Part shown: piece after piece, positions 17,701 through 25,017 of the stretch
How positions within the stretch are numbered: the stretch's first letter is position 1
Layout of the letters: every line of letters starts with the position of its first letter
Source: CAYUIS01 sp964444825
GTDB taxonomy: Bacteria; Chloroflexota; Anaerolineae; B4-G1
DNA length: 42,559 nt
NCBI GenBank assembly: GCA_964444825.1
Contig: CAYUIS010000031.1
Span: 1 to 42,559 of the forward strand
Direction of reading: 5' to 3'
Position numbers and translations under genes: made by a program
The notes under the pieces: model-generated
Seen by the model: the letters and a program-made list of their open reading frames with translations, nothing else
Database searches by the model: none
What the model was told of the DNA's origin: nothing

Positions 17701-19370
17701 CCTGGTACTGGTATCCAACCCGGATCATACCTGCGGACACTGGGAATCCCATTGCCGAGTTTCCAGCATTCACGTTTCTGTACGGTGATCTGCATGCCCA
17801 CATGATCGCTTTTCCGCTCACGCTGCTGTCTCTGCTGGTGGCAGTGTATTGGACCCGTGATTCCCGACCTCGGTGGTCAAGCATTCTCATTGGTGGACTT
17901 GTGATCGGATCGCTGTGGCCGACGAACTCGTGGGATTATCCCACCTATCTGGCGCTGGGCTTTATTGCATTGGTGATGGGGATACGGCATAGCTCCACAA
18001 GGTCAAGGCTGACCTCGATATTGTGGCGTGGCGGGTTGCTCTTTGGCCTGAGCTTGCTGCTATACCGGCCGTACTTTCAGCACTATGCTGCCGGCTACAG
18101 TTCGTTTGAGAGATGGAGTGGCTTGCACACGCCGGTGAAAGTATATCTATGGATCCATGGAATTCTGCTTTTCCCAGTGCTGGTAAGGCTTCTGATTGAA
18201 ACACGCCGATTGGCGGTGCGAGCACGCCTAAAGCTTGGGGCCGGCCTGGGGTTACTCCTGGTTGGCTTGGGCTCGCTATTGGTGGCAGGTTTCGCGCTGG
18301 GTTATGAGGTCGTCGTCATCACGGTGCCGCTAGGGATTCTTTCAGCATCCCTAGTCCTGTTCCCGGGAATGGCGGATAGGCGAAGGTTCCTTTGGTTCGT
18401 GGTGGGCACGTGTTTGGCGCTGGGCCTGGGTGTGGAAGTCTTGGTCCTGAAGGGAGATATCGGTCGGCAAAACACCGTCTTCAAGTTCTACCTCCAGGTG
18501 TGGATTCTGCTCTCAGTCGCGGCGGGGGTGAGTTTGGCGTGGATACGGGAACGTGCGCAGCAATGGGAATCCCACTGGCGCAGGCTGTTGTGGATTGGGA
18601 TGGGGTTACTGATCGCTGGCGGTGCTCTGTTCTTGCCTTATGGTGTGCGTGCCCGGGCGCTTGATCGGATGTCGCCGCAGGCGGGCTTGACACTGGATGG
18701 GATGGCCTTCATGGAATATGGCAGGGTCTGGGATGGTGATCCCGGTCGAGGCGAAGGGCGTGAAATCTCCTTGGCGGGTGACTATGCCGCGATTCGTTGG
18801 ATGCAGGATACCATTCTGGGGTCCCCCGTCATCTTGGAGGGTGTGGGTTATCGGGAATACCTATGGGGCAATCGTGTGTCCATTCATACGGGCCTGCCAG
18901 CGGTGGCGGGGTGGCGTTGGCACGTGGTGCAGCAATATGCGGCAATTCCCAGTCAGGTTATAAGTTGGCGTCGTGATGATGTCCGGGATTGCTACAATAC
19001 GATAGACGCTCGCCGTGCTCAGGATATCCTGGCTTATTATGGCGTACGTTATGTCTATGTGGGGGATTATGAACGGGCCTATTATGATCCGGCAGGGCTG
19101 GCCAAGTTTGATCAGATGACCGCTCAAGGGGTGCTGCGGGTGGTCTACGATGCGCAAGGCGTCAGAATCTATGAGGTTGCGGGAGGCTGGATGGAGGACC
19201 ATGAAAGCCTATCGACTGGCAAGCTCCTTAGCGTGACCAGCATCGACGGACAGCCAGATGTGCAAGAGGCATCCGATCAAGTGCTGGGCGAATGGGATTC
19301 TCACAAATCCGACCCTAGTTGTGTACATGTAATAGTATCATGGCTCATACCGTTGATTCCAAGACCATAG
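14778..19370 (+). CDS. Two-domain GT-C protein: PMT-like half fused to DUF2298
   Basis: A 1530-residue membrane protein. The N-terminal half (about 1-620) is PMT-like: helix 13-31, then WIHPDEGH with Asp45-Glu46, many helices, and a soluble segment (RYPLTIEYYRALF, VYDHPRVLIFRK) like that of the 7759 protein. The C-terminal half (about 690-1510) is DUF2298 ('Chlor_Arch_YYY'): GEKPMDFAYLNAVIKST, INYYYFGF, EFPAFTFLYGDLHAHM, NTVFKFYLQVW, and a terminal YYGVRYVYVGDYE. The DUF2298 half is paralogous to the 20527 protein. GT-C enzymes use polyprenyl-phosphate sugars; the function of DUF2298 is not established. The start is ATG 14778, although TTG 14766 is in frame. The 3' end overlaps the sigma-factor gene by 31 bp. 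Confidence 0.8.
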   Translation: MGQPGVNPRYRFSIGHLLLVAALLVAACLRFTGLNWDEGQWIHPDEGHMRIITSLIHTPDSPGLYFDTHNSPLNSRNSGHPYSYGTLPLFLTRMTAEWLDRSCGENPSVTSAAVASLLVGPSGQVCQPGTFTGARSAQVGRALSALSDLGTVLLVYLIGRLLYDDGVGLLAAVLATFTAFSVQQAHFFTVDSMSCFFTVLTVYFSVRAGQSGSWVSFGLAGLSTGLATACKVSSAFVALLVALAGIWRWLQVSKPRLPSSTSERLLSSSAVSILLCIVLAGVLSLIAFRIGQPYAFEGPGLFGVRPSPEWFDRLRQIRAEQSGEIDLPYGRQWTNRAPILFPWINMVVWGMGLPLGLAAWVGWALAGYELFRGKYVHLVLWGWVSVMFLYQGIGWVKAMRYFLSLYPLLALLAAYLLMRLCRVPAESWRRVGVGVTAVVVGGAALWTLAVFSIYIRPHTRVAASRWIYANVLPGATVANEHFDWGLPLRVDGNDPFGGMYAGIEMQLYDEDTWEKRMQLYDWLDRADYIFLASNRLYASIPRLPARYPLTIEYYRALFAGELGFELAADFSSRPAIGPFQFPDQENPFALMEADYVHQRNPIEVYLPPAEEAFSVYDHPRVLIFRKTETYSRQLAEDVLGKVDLQRVVQGWSPRQATAAPDMLKLDSETWADQQIGGTWSEMFDRDSLLNRHPALAAAVWWIVVTLLGWVAFPLLFVALPRLRERGYGLARVLGLLLVAYLTWLMASLKILPNTRGTILRMVGLVLLVGGGVGWSRRLEIRRFLRTRWRLILIIEGLACSLYIAWIGVRLLHPDLWHPSLGGEKPMDFAYLNAVIKSTWFPPYNPWFAGSVINYYYFGFVLVGTLIKLMGTVPAVAYNLVIPLLFALTGIGAFSVAYNLFGGHRRGALLAGVIALVFCVMLGNLGVVRLIRLSLVSLGGDAFPSTIPAFSETVAMLKGLWEVIAHGAKLPIRIESWYWYPTRIIPADTGNPIAEFPAFTFLYGDLHAHMIAFPLTLLSLLVAVYWTRDSRPRWSSILIGGLVIGSLWPTNSWDYPTYLALGFIALVMGIRHSSTRSRLTSILWRGGLLFGLSLLLYRPYFQHYAAGYSSFERWSGLHTPVKVYLWIHGILLFPVLVRLLIETRRLAVRARLKLGAGLGLLLVGLGSLLVAGFALGYEVVVITVPLGILSASLVLFPGMADRRRFLWFVVGTCLALGLGVEVLVLKGDIGRQNTVFKFYLQVWILLSVAAGVSLAWIRERAQQWESHWRRLLWIGMGLLIAGGALFLPYGVRARALDRMSPQAGLTLDGMAFMEYGRVWDGDPGRGEGREISLAGDYAAIRWMQDTILGSPVILEGVGYREYLWGNRVSIHTGLPAVAGWRWHVVQQYAAIPSQVISWRRDDVRDCYNTIDARRAQDILAYYGVRYVYVGDYERAYYDPAGLAKFDQMTAQGVLRVVYDAQGVRIYEVAGGWMEDHESLSTGKLLSVTSIDGQPDVQEASDQVLGEWDSHKSDPSCVHVIVSWLIPLIPRP

Positions 19371-19948
19371 CACGAGCGGCGGATGGGGATGTATCCGCTC
19401 AGCGAGTGCTCTATGAAACGCATTTCGGGGCAGCCTTTCGTCTTGCCTACTTGTTTCTCCAGGATGAGGGAGATGCTGAGGAAGTCGTGCAGGACACGTT
19501 TGTCTATCTGTTGCGCAACCTGCATCGATACGATTCTGAGCGCGGTTCTTTCTGGACCTGGCTGCGGGTGGCTTTGGTGAGTCGATGCCGCAACAGACTT
19601 CGGCGGCAGCGTGCCAATCATGTCTCGCTGGAGGTGCTCGAGGCTGCCGGTCAGTCGCCGCCGGACGGCGAGGCAAACGATCCGGCAAGGGCACTGGAGA
19701 AACTCGGCACGCGCCGGATCGTGTGGGAGGCGCTTCAGCGAGTCAGCCCAGGAGCACGAGATGCTCTGGTTCTACGGTACTACGAAGGGCTGTCATACCC
19801 GGAAATCGCTGGCCTTCTTGGATGTTCGTACGATGCGGCCCGCGCACGCGTGGCCTACGGTAAGGTGCAGCTCCGGCGACTGCTGGTCGAATCAGAGGTA
19901 GAATCTGGGTGCATGAACCGTGTTGTGCCTGTTGGCGAGGTGGCATAG
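19340..19948 (+). CDS. ECF RNA polymerase sigma factor
   Basis: A 202-residue sigma-70-family protein with only regions 2 and 4, as in extracytoplasmic-function sigma factors. Region 2 (about 20-90) contains GDAEEVVQDTFVYLLR and the promoter-melting stretch SFWTWLRVALVSRCRNRLRR. Region 4 (about 125-182) contains LVLRYYEGLSYPEIAGLLG and a DNA-recognition helix with SYDAARARVAYGK. The chosen ATG at 19340 gives the family N-terminus; the frame is open seven codons further upstream. The gene overlaps the end of the GT-C fusion gene and is followed after 3 nt by its probable anti-sigma factor, so all three are likely co-expressed and autoregulated. Confidence 0.93.
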   Translation: MAHTVDSKTIARAADGDVSAQRVLYETHFGAAFRLAYLFLQDEGDAEEVVQDTFVYLLRNLHRYDSERGSFWTWLRVALVSRCRNRLRRQRANHVSLEVLEAAGQSPPDGEANDPARALEKLGTRRIVWEALQRVSPGARDALVLRYYEGLSYPEIAGLLGCSYDAARARVAYGKVQLRRLLVESEVESGCMNRVVPVGEVA

Positions 19949-19951
19949 GCG

Positions 19952-20506
19952 ATGGATAAGGTTCATCCGAATCAGGACGAGTTGGCTTGGCTGAGCGAGT
20001 TGGGCGACAATGGGGAAGAGACGGTCGCCCTGGAGCACGTGGCGCATCTGCAATGGTGCACACGCTGCCGCAGTGTCGTCTCTGAGTACCGTTGGCTACA
20101 AAACGAAGTGACGGGTACGCTGGCTGTGGCGGCCAACGCGGTACGAGTCCCACGTTCTAGGTGGTGGGAGATCGAGAAAGGTTTGTTGATCGCAACACGA
20201 CGGGGAGCCAGGGGCTGGCGGCTTTCTGCAGTCGCGAGTGTGGTGTTATTGGTATGCTTGATGCTCTCCGATTGGCCGCTGCAAAGGTCGATCAGCGCGG
20301 CGCAGTCGTTGCGCGCGTTGTCTCCTGAGGTGGCTGTGGCCACTGCGCCTCTGCTAGACACTGTTGAGGAAATCGATGACCGATTGGACTCGGGTTTGAG
20401 ATCGATCGCGACGCCTACACCGTCTACGTTGCCCGTCTGTGAAGCGACGCCGTTGCCTACTCCTGCCCTGGCGCTGCCACCAACGCCAGTCTTGCCCGAG
20501 GCCTGA
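19952..20506 (+). CDS. Membrane zinc-type anti-sigma factor with Thr/Pro-rich outer tail
   Basis: A 184-residue probable partner of the upstream sigma factor. The cytoplasmic N-terminus has the zinc anti-sigma signature H-x3-C-x2-C (His32, Cys36, Cys39 in HLQWCTRC). A single membrane helix follows at about 90-107, preceded by arginines, which puts the N-terminus inside and the C-terminus outside. The outer part ends in a Thr/Pro-rich tail (about 152-184, repeated TP). In the family, ligand binding, redox change or proteolysis releases the sigma factor. The tail is unusual and could be a glycosylation or proteolysis site. The gene is 3 nt from the sigma-factor gene. Confidence 0.8.
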   Translation: MDKVHPNQDELAWLSELGDNGEETVALEHVAHLQWCTRCRSVVSEYRWLQNEVTGTLAVAANAVRVPRSRWWEIEKGLLIATRRGARGWRLSAVASVVLLVCLMLSDWPLQRSISAAQSLRALSPEVAVATAPLLDTVEEIDDRLDSGLRSIATPTPSTLPVCEATPLPTPALALPPTPVLPEA

Positions 20507-20526
20507 AGCTCGGAACACTGACCCAC

Positions 20527-23139
20527 ATGGACCAAGTGCTTCTTGCGTTCCGCTGGTACCTGGTTGTGCAGAGTTTTGGCTTCGTCGCCCTGCCGGTCTG
20601 CCTGCGCGTTTTTCGGCATCTGCCCGATGCTGGGTATGGGGTCTCCAAGCCGCTTGGTCTTCTACTGTCCGGTTGGGTCTTTTGGATACTGACGACCCTC
20701 GGCTGGACACGCAACACCGAGGGTGGGATTCTTGTGGCTCAGGTCGCACTACTGGCCGTAGGTGTTGCCCTTTACCTGGCTAAACGATCTACCGACGATC
20801 TCGGCACTCGATCCCGTACGCGGTTTCCCTGGCATTCAGCTATTGCGGTGGAGGTCGTGTTCGCTCTCGGTTTTGTTTCCTGGTGTCTGGTTCGAGCCAA
20901 TATGCCCCGTATCCAGACGGCAGGAGGCGAAAAATGGATGGAAATCGCGTTTCTACAGGCTATTCTGAGATCCACTAGTTTCCCACCGCACGATCCCTGG
21001 CTCTCCGGTTTTGCCATTTCTTACTACTACTTTGGGTATGTCATCGTGGCAATGATTGCCCGGCTAGCGGCCGTTCAAGCGTCGATTGCCTTTAACCTCG
21101 CTATCGCGACCCTCTTTGCCCTAACATGCACCGGGGCCTTTAGTCTGGTCTACAACCTTATTGTAGCTGGAAACCGGTGGAGAGACGCAGTGGCAGGCTC
21201 CCCGTCGCGGGCGATCTGGGGCGGGCTTTTGGGTCCGTTGCTTGTGGCCGTGATGGGCAATCTGGAGGGCTTGCTGGAGGTGCTACACGCTCGGGGTATC
21301 GGCCCGGCGATGCTTTGGGCTTGGCTGGATATTCGTAACCTCGATGGACCGCCACCACCGGTTGCAGAGGGTAGTTGGCTCCCGACTCGTTTTTTCTGGT
21401 GGTGGCAGGCTTCTCGCGTGCTGCGAGACTATGATCCTTTGGGGGCAGCGCAAGAGGTAATCGACGAGTTCCCCGCCTTTAGTTTCGTCCTGGGAGATAT
21501 GCATCCGCACGTACTGGCCCTTCCCTTTGTCTTGCTGGCCCTGGCGCTTGCGCTGAACCTGTACCTCGGAACTCTGAACCGTGTGACAGGCGACAAGACA
21601 CGGCGGGACACTGATGATCCGCCCGATGTCGAAAGTCCTCGGTCCCCGGATCGTATTGGACAAATCCTGCGTCAGCGATTCCCGTTCACTTGGTGGGAGT
21701 TCTGTGTCTATGCTCTCTGTCTAGGGGGACTGGGTTTTCTCAATACCTGGGACTTTCCTATCTATCTGTTCGCCGTCGCCACAGCCTACACGCTTGCTCG
21801 GTTGGGAGAACCACGACGGATGCCCCATCTCTCGTCCAGTGGTGTGGATTTCACGATTCTGTTCGTGCCTCTCCTTGTCGTGGGCGTTCTATTGTATCTT
21901 CCCTTTTGGATTGGTTTCCAGTCCCAGGCTGGGGGTGTTTTGATCAACCTGTTTAATCCGACTCGGCTACCTCACTTTTTTGTGATGTTCGCTCCGCTGA
22001 TTGTGCTCGGAAGTGGATACGTTGTGACGTGCGGACGACAGTCTGGTGTGCAGGCTCGTGAGGTAATCAAGTGGACCTTGATCTCCCTGCTGTCCGTGCT
22101 TGGCATCCTTTTGCTTGTGTTGGCCGTGGCTGTTGTCATGATCCGGGCAAACGTAATCCCTGCAGAAGGGGCGATGAGCTATCTGGCGGCCTGGTTGCGG
22201 GGTGGCTCTATTCCCCACTTGGAGGATGCAGTCAACGCGCGTGGCGTGGTTGCGGGTAGGTTGCTCCTGCGTCTGATCAATCCGTGGGTGGCTCTGGGCC
22301 TATTGGCTTTTCTTGTTACTATTGTTTTGCTTGTGTGGAACGGGGGCCAGCCAGGTTCGAGTCAAAATCCTGAATTGAGCATGCGCAAATTCATTCTTCT
22401 CCTGCTTGCCGTTGGTGCATTGCTGGCAGTCAGCGTGGAGTTTGTCTATCTCCGTGACGTCTTTATGACTCGTATGAACACTGTCTTCAAGTTCTACTTC
22501 CAGGCGTGGGTGATGTGGGCAATCGCCAGTGGATACATTCTCTTTGGCTTGGTCGAGCGGGTGCGCGGGTCGGCTTCCGCCGGTTGGATCGGCAGATTGG
22601 CGCTTGCCTGTGCATCGATGCTTATTTTTGCTGGACTGGTGTATCCGGTTTTGGCAGTGGCTGCCCGCGCTGGGGAGTATGGAGGTCCGCCCACTCTGGA
22701 TGGTACAGCATACCTGGCTGATCTGTACCCAGATGACTATACTGCCATCAAATGGTTGAACAGCAACGTTGGTGGTGCACCGATTATCCTGGAGGCACCC
22801 GGCGACAGCTTCCGTGCCTATGTCTACGAGGGTCGTGTCTCGGCTCTCACTGGTTTGCCTACGCTTCTCGGATGGGCCGGGCACGAACAGCAGTGGCGTG
22901 GTAAGTATGACGAGCAATCAGTCCGCGAGCCTGTAATCGACGCGCTTTACACCAGTGTTGACTCATCTGAGGTCTTGGGCCTGCTCGACGAATATCATAT
23001 CAGATATGTCTATGTTGGGCCACTTGAGAAAGCCAGCTATCCGTCTGCTGGCCTGGCAAAGTTCGCAGCACTGATGGACACTGTTTATGATACCGGGGCT
23101 GTGACCATCTATCATCATCCTATAGAAGACCCACCATGA
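20527..23139 (+). CDS. DUF2298 multi-membrane protein
   Basis: An 870-residue polytopic protein of the DUF2298 family. Shared landmarks with the C-terminal half of the 14778 protein are GEKWMEIAFLQAILRST (about 136-152), ISYYYFGY, EFPAFSFVLGDMHPHV, MNTVFKFYFQAW and a terminal YHIRYVYVGPLEKASYP. The His-containing D-M-H-P-H motif is on a predicted outer loop and may be catalytic or metal-binding. The family is common in Chloroflexota and some archaea; its reaction is not established, although its layout is GT-C-like. It starts 20 nt after the anti-sigma gene and its stop overlaps the next start in an ATGA. Confidence 0.8.
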   Translation: MDQVLLAFRWYLVVQSFGFVALPVCLRVFRHLPDAGYGVSKPLGLLLSGWVFWILTTLGWTRNTEGGILVAQVALLAVGVALYLAKRSTDDLGTRSRTRFPWHSAIAVEVVFALGFVSWCLVRANMPRIQTAGGEKWMEIAFLQAILRSTSFPPHDPWLSGFAISYYYFGYVIVAMIARLAAVQASIAFNLAIATLFALTCTGAFSLVYNLIVAGNRWRDAVAGSPSRAIWGGLLGPLLVAVMGNLEGLLEVLHARGIGPAMLWAWLDIRNLDGPPPPVAEGSWLPTRFFWWWQASRVLRDYDPLGAAQEVIDEFPAFSFVLGDMHPHVLALPFVLLALALALNLYLGTLNRVTGDKTRRDTDDPPDVESPRSPDRIGQILRQRFPFTWWEFCVYALCLGGLGFLNTWDFPIYLFAVATAYTLARLGEPRRMPHLSSSGVDFTILFVPLLVVGVLLYLPFWIGFQSQAGGVLINLFNPTRLPHFFVMFAPLIVLGSGYVVTCGRQSGVQAREVIKWTLISLLSVLGILLLVLAVAVVMIRANVIPAEGAMSYLAAWLRGGSIPHLEDAVNARGVVAGRLLLRLINPWVALGLLAFLVTIVLLVWNGGQPGSSQNPELSMRKFILLLLAVGALLAVSVEFVYLRDVFMTRMNTVFKFYFQAWVMWAIASGYILFGLVERVRGSASAGWIGRLALACASMLIFAGLVYPVLAVAARAGEYGGPPTLDGTAYLADLYPDDYTAIKWLNSNVGGAPIILEAPGDSFRAYVYEGRVSALTGLPTLLGWAGHEQQWRGKYDEQSVREPVIDALYTSVDSSEVLGLLDEYHIRYVYVGPLEKASYPSAGLAKFAALMDTVYDTGAVTIYHHPIEDPP

Positions 23140-24953
23140 ATCAACACAGACGAGAACCACCTGCGGCGTCATCCCGCGAACCTGATGAGGATTCCCGAAA
23201 GCCGCGCTTGACAGTCGAGGTAGCTCTGTGGATCCTGATAGGTATCACGGCGCTTGCCCTGCGGCTGAGTCGCCTTGACGCCGGGCCACTCAGTCCTGAG
23301 GAGTCTCGGGAGGCGTTGTATGCTTGGCGAGCTGCGACGGGTCAGGGAATGCCGCAAACCCACTACAGTCCAGCATTACTGACTCTCAATCTGATCCTTT
23401 TCCACATCTTTGGTGCAAGTGATGTACTGGCGCGGTTCTGGCCAGCGCTATGCGGTAGCGCCCTGTCGCTGACGCCGCTCCTTCTTCGAGGGCGCATCGG
23501 TCGTGTCGGGATGCTGATGACCGGGCTATGCCTGGCCCTGTCTCCAACACTCCTCTACGCATCGCGCCAACTGGAAGGCACAATTGTGGCTGCCTTTGCC
23601 TGGATGGTATTCCTCGGGGGATTGGCTTCTTTCTTTGATTCAGGTAAACGCTTGTGGCTTACCGTCTCGGCTGGAGCGCTTGGGTTGCTTGTGACAAGTG
23701 GCCCCACGGCCTACGGCCTGATGTTGCCCTTGGGATTGGCTTGGTTGAGCCTAACGTGGGCCTGGTCTGATAGGGGGATTCGGTGGCTCGCTGCGCGACT
23801 TGCTTCGCACATACCGCATCTGCTGATTGTCTCTGCGCTTGTGGGTCTGATGCTCGCGACCGCAGTGTGGTGGAATCCGGCGGGGCTGGGAGCCGCAGGC
23901 GACCTCTTGCCAGAGTGGGCAGCTCGATTCGGTTTCGCGTCGGCCGGCGCTGTACCTCCTGGTGTTCTCTTGACGGTGTATGAGCTGGCGACCTTGCTCC
24001 TCGGTCTCGGTGGGCTCGCTTGGGCCATCAAGGCCAGGAATCGGTTCGGCATACTGACGGGAGCGTGGGCCGGCCTGGCGTTCGTGTTGCTGCATGTTAT
24101 GCCCAGTAGAACAGAGCTGGACATTGTGTGGGTTCTAGTGCCACTGGCACTGCTCGCTGGTCTCGTCCTGGAATATCTGATCGAGAGCCTTCAGCGAGAA
24201 GGTGACTGGCTCGGTGAAGGGCTCCACGTTCCCGTGGTGGTCCTCTTATGGTGCCATCTCTATCTTGTCCTGGGACGGTACGCGGCCTATGGCAATAACG
24301 CGGACCTTGCGTTAGCGGCACTGACGATTGCCCTACAATGCTTGCTGACAGTCATCTTTGCACTGGCAACGAAGGTAGGGGCAGCGTTGCGTGCCCTTGT
24401 CACCGGTACGGGCATTGTCCTGCTTGTTGTGGAGATTTCGTTTGGGTGGGGTGTCGCACAGGTGCGTCCCTCTGATCCCCGCGAGCTCCTAGTGGGCGAA
24501 CCAACAGCGGTCGAGGTGGGCGATCTGATCGAGACGCTCAGTGATCTCTCGTGGCACAGGACAGGGTTGCCCTTTGCGCTGCCGCTTACATTGGAAGCTC
24601 CACCCAATTCGGTGCTCGTCTGGTACCTGCGTGATCACACGGCTGTCCAACGTGTTGACGATATGAAGGTGAGAGACATAGAAGGCCCTCCCTCGGTCCT
24701 AATCACTGTCCATAACTTGCACGATTCAGGGTCTGAGTATGCTTTGGATAGCGATGGAGACTATGTTGGGCAGGCTTTTGCGCTGTCTCGGAGCTGGGAT
24801 CCGAACGAGATCAGGTGCGTGCAGGGTTGGCCGCCAGATTGTCGCTCGGCTATCAAGTGGTGGCTCTTCCGTGACTCACCAACACCGCCAACGATTCGGC
24901 AGGAAGCCATCCTGTGGCTACTAAGAGAGGACGAGACTTCGCATAGTCAATAG
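23136..24953 (+). CDS. GT-C-like membrane protein with atypical acidic loop
   Basis: A 605-residue polytopic protein. After a charged N-terminus (1-27), the first helix (about 28-44) leads to LSPEESREALYAW, the position where GT39/GT83 enzymes have Asp-Glu. Here it is Pro-Glu-Glu, so a carboxylate remains but the usual Asp is absent. The following segments (HYSPALLTLNLILFHIFG, LARFWPALCGSAL, LSPTLLYASRQLEG) match TIGR03663-like proteins, including the next gene. The C-terminal 130 residues are soluble. It overlaps the DUF2298 gene by 4 nt, so it is translationally coupled to it. Substrate unknown; it may be a non-canonical or inactive transferase. Confidence 0.72.
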   Translation: MNQHRREPPAASSREPDEDSRKPRLTVEVALWILIGITALALRLSRLDAGPLSPEESREALYAWRAATGQGMPQTHYSPALLTLNLILFHIFGASDVLARFWPALCGSALSLTPLLLRGRIGRVGMLMTGLCLALSPTLLYASRQLEGTIVAAFAWMVFLGGLASFFDSGKRLWLTVSAGALGLLVTSGPTAYGLMLPLGLAWLSLTWAWSDRGIRWLAARLASHIPHLLIVSALVGLMLATAVWWNPAGLGAAGDLLPEWAARFGFASAGAVPPGVLLTVYELATLLLGLGGLAWAIKARNRFGILTGAWAGLAFVLLHVMPSRTELDIVWVLVPLALLAGLVLEYLIESLQREGDWLGEGLHVPVVVLLWCHLYLVLGRYAAYGNNADLALAALTIALQCLLTVIFALATKVGAALRALVTGTGIVLLVVEISFGWGVAQVRPSDPRELLVGEPTAVEVGDLIETLSDLSWHRTGLPFALPLTLEAPPNSVLVWYLRDHTAVQRVDDMKVRDIEGPPSVLITVHNLHDSGSEYALDSDGDYVGQAFALSRSWDPNEIRCVQGWPPDCRSAIKWWLFRDSPTPPTIRQEAILWLLREDETSHSQ

Positions 24954-24974
24954 GGGAGCCATCCGCCCCTTCCC

Positions 24975-25003
24975 TTGACATATGGCGCGACGATAGGTTA
25001 TAC
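24975..25003 (+). promoter_or_regulatory. Predicted promoter of the GT-C/NHL fusion gene
   Basis: Consensus TTGACA (24975-24980) is 17 nt from TTATAC (24998-25003). A GGAGA ribosome binding site (25009-25013) precedes the ATG at 25018, so unlike its neighbours this gene has a short conventional leader. Confidence 0.6.
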
Positions 25004-25017
25004 GAAATGGAGAATGC

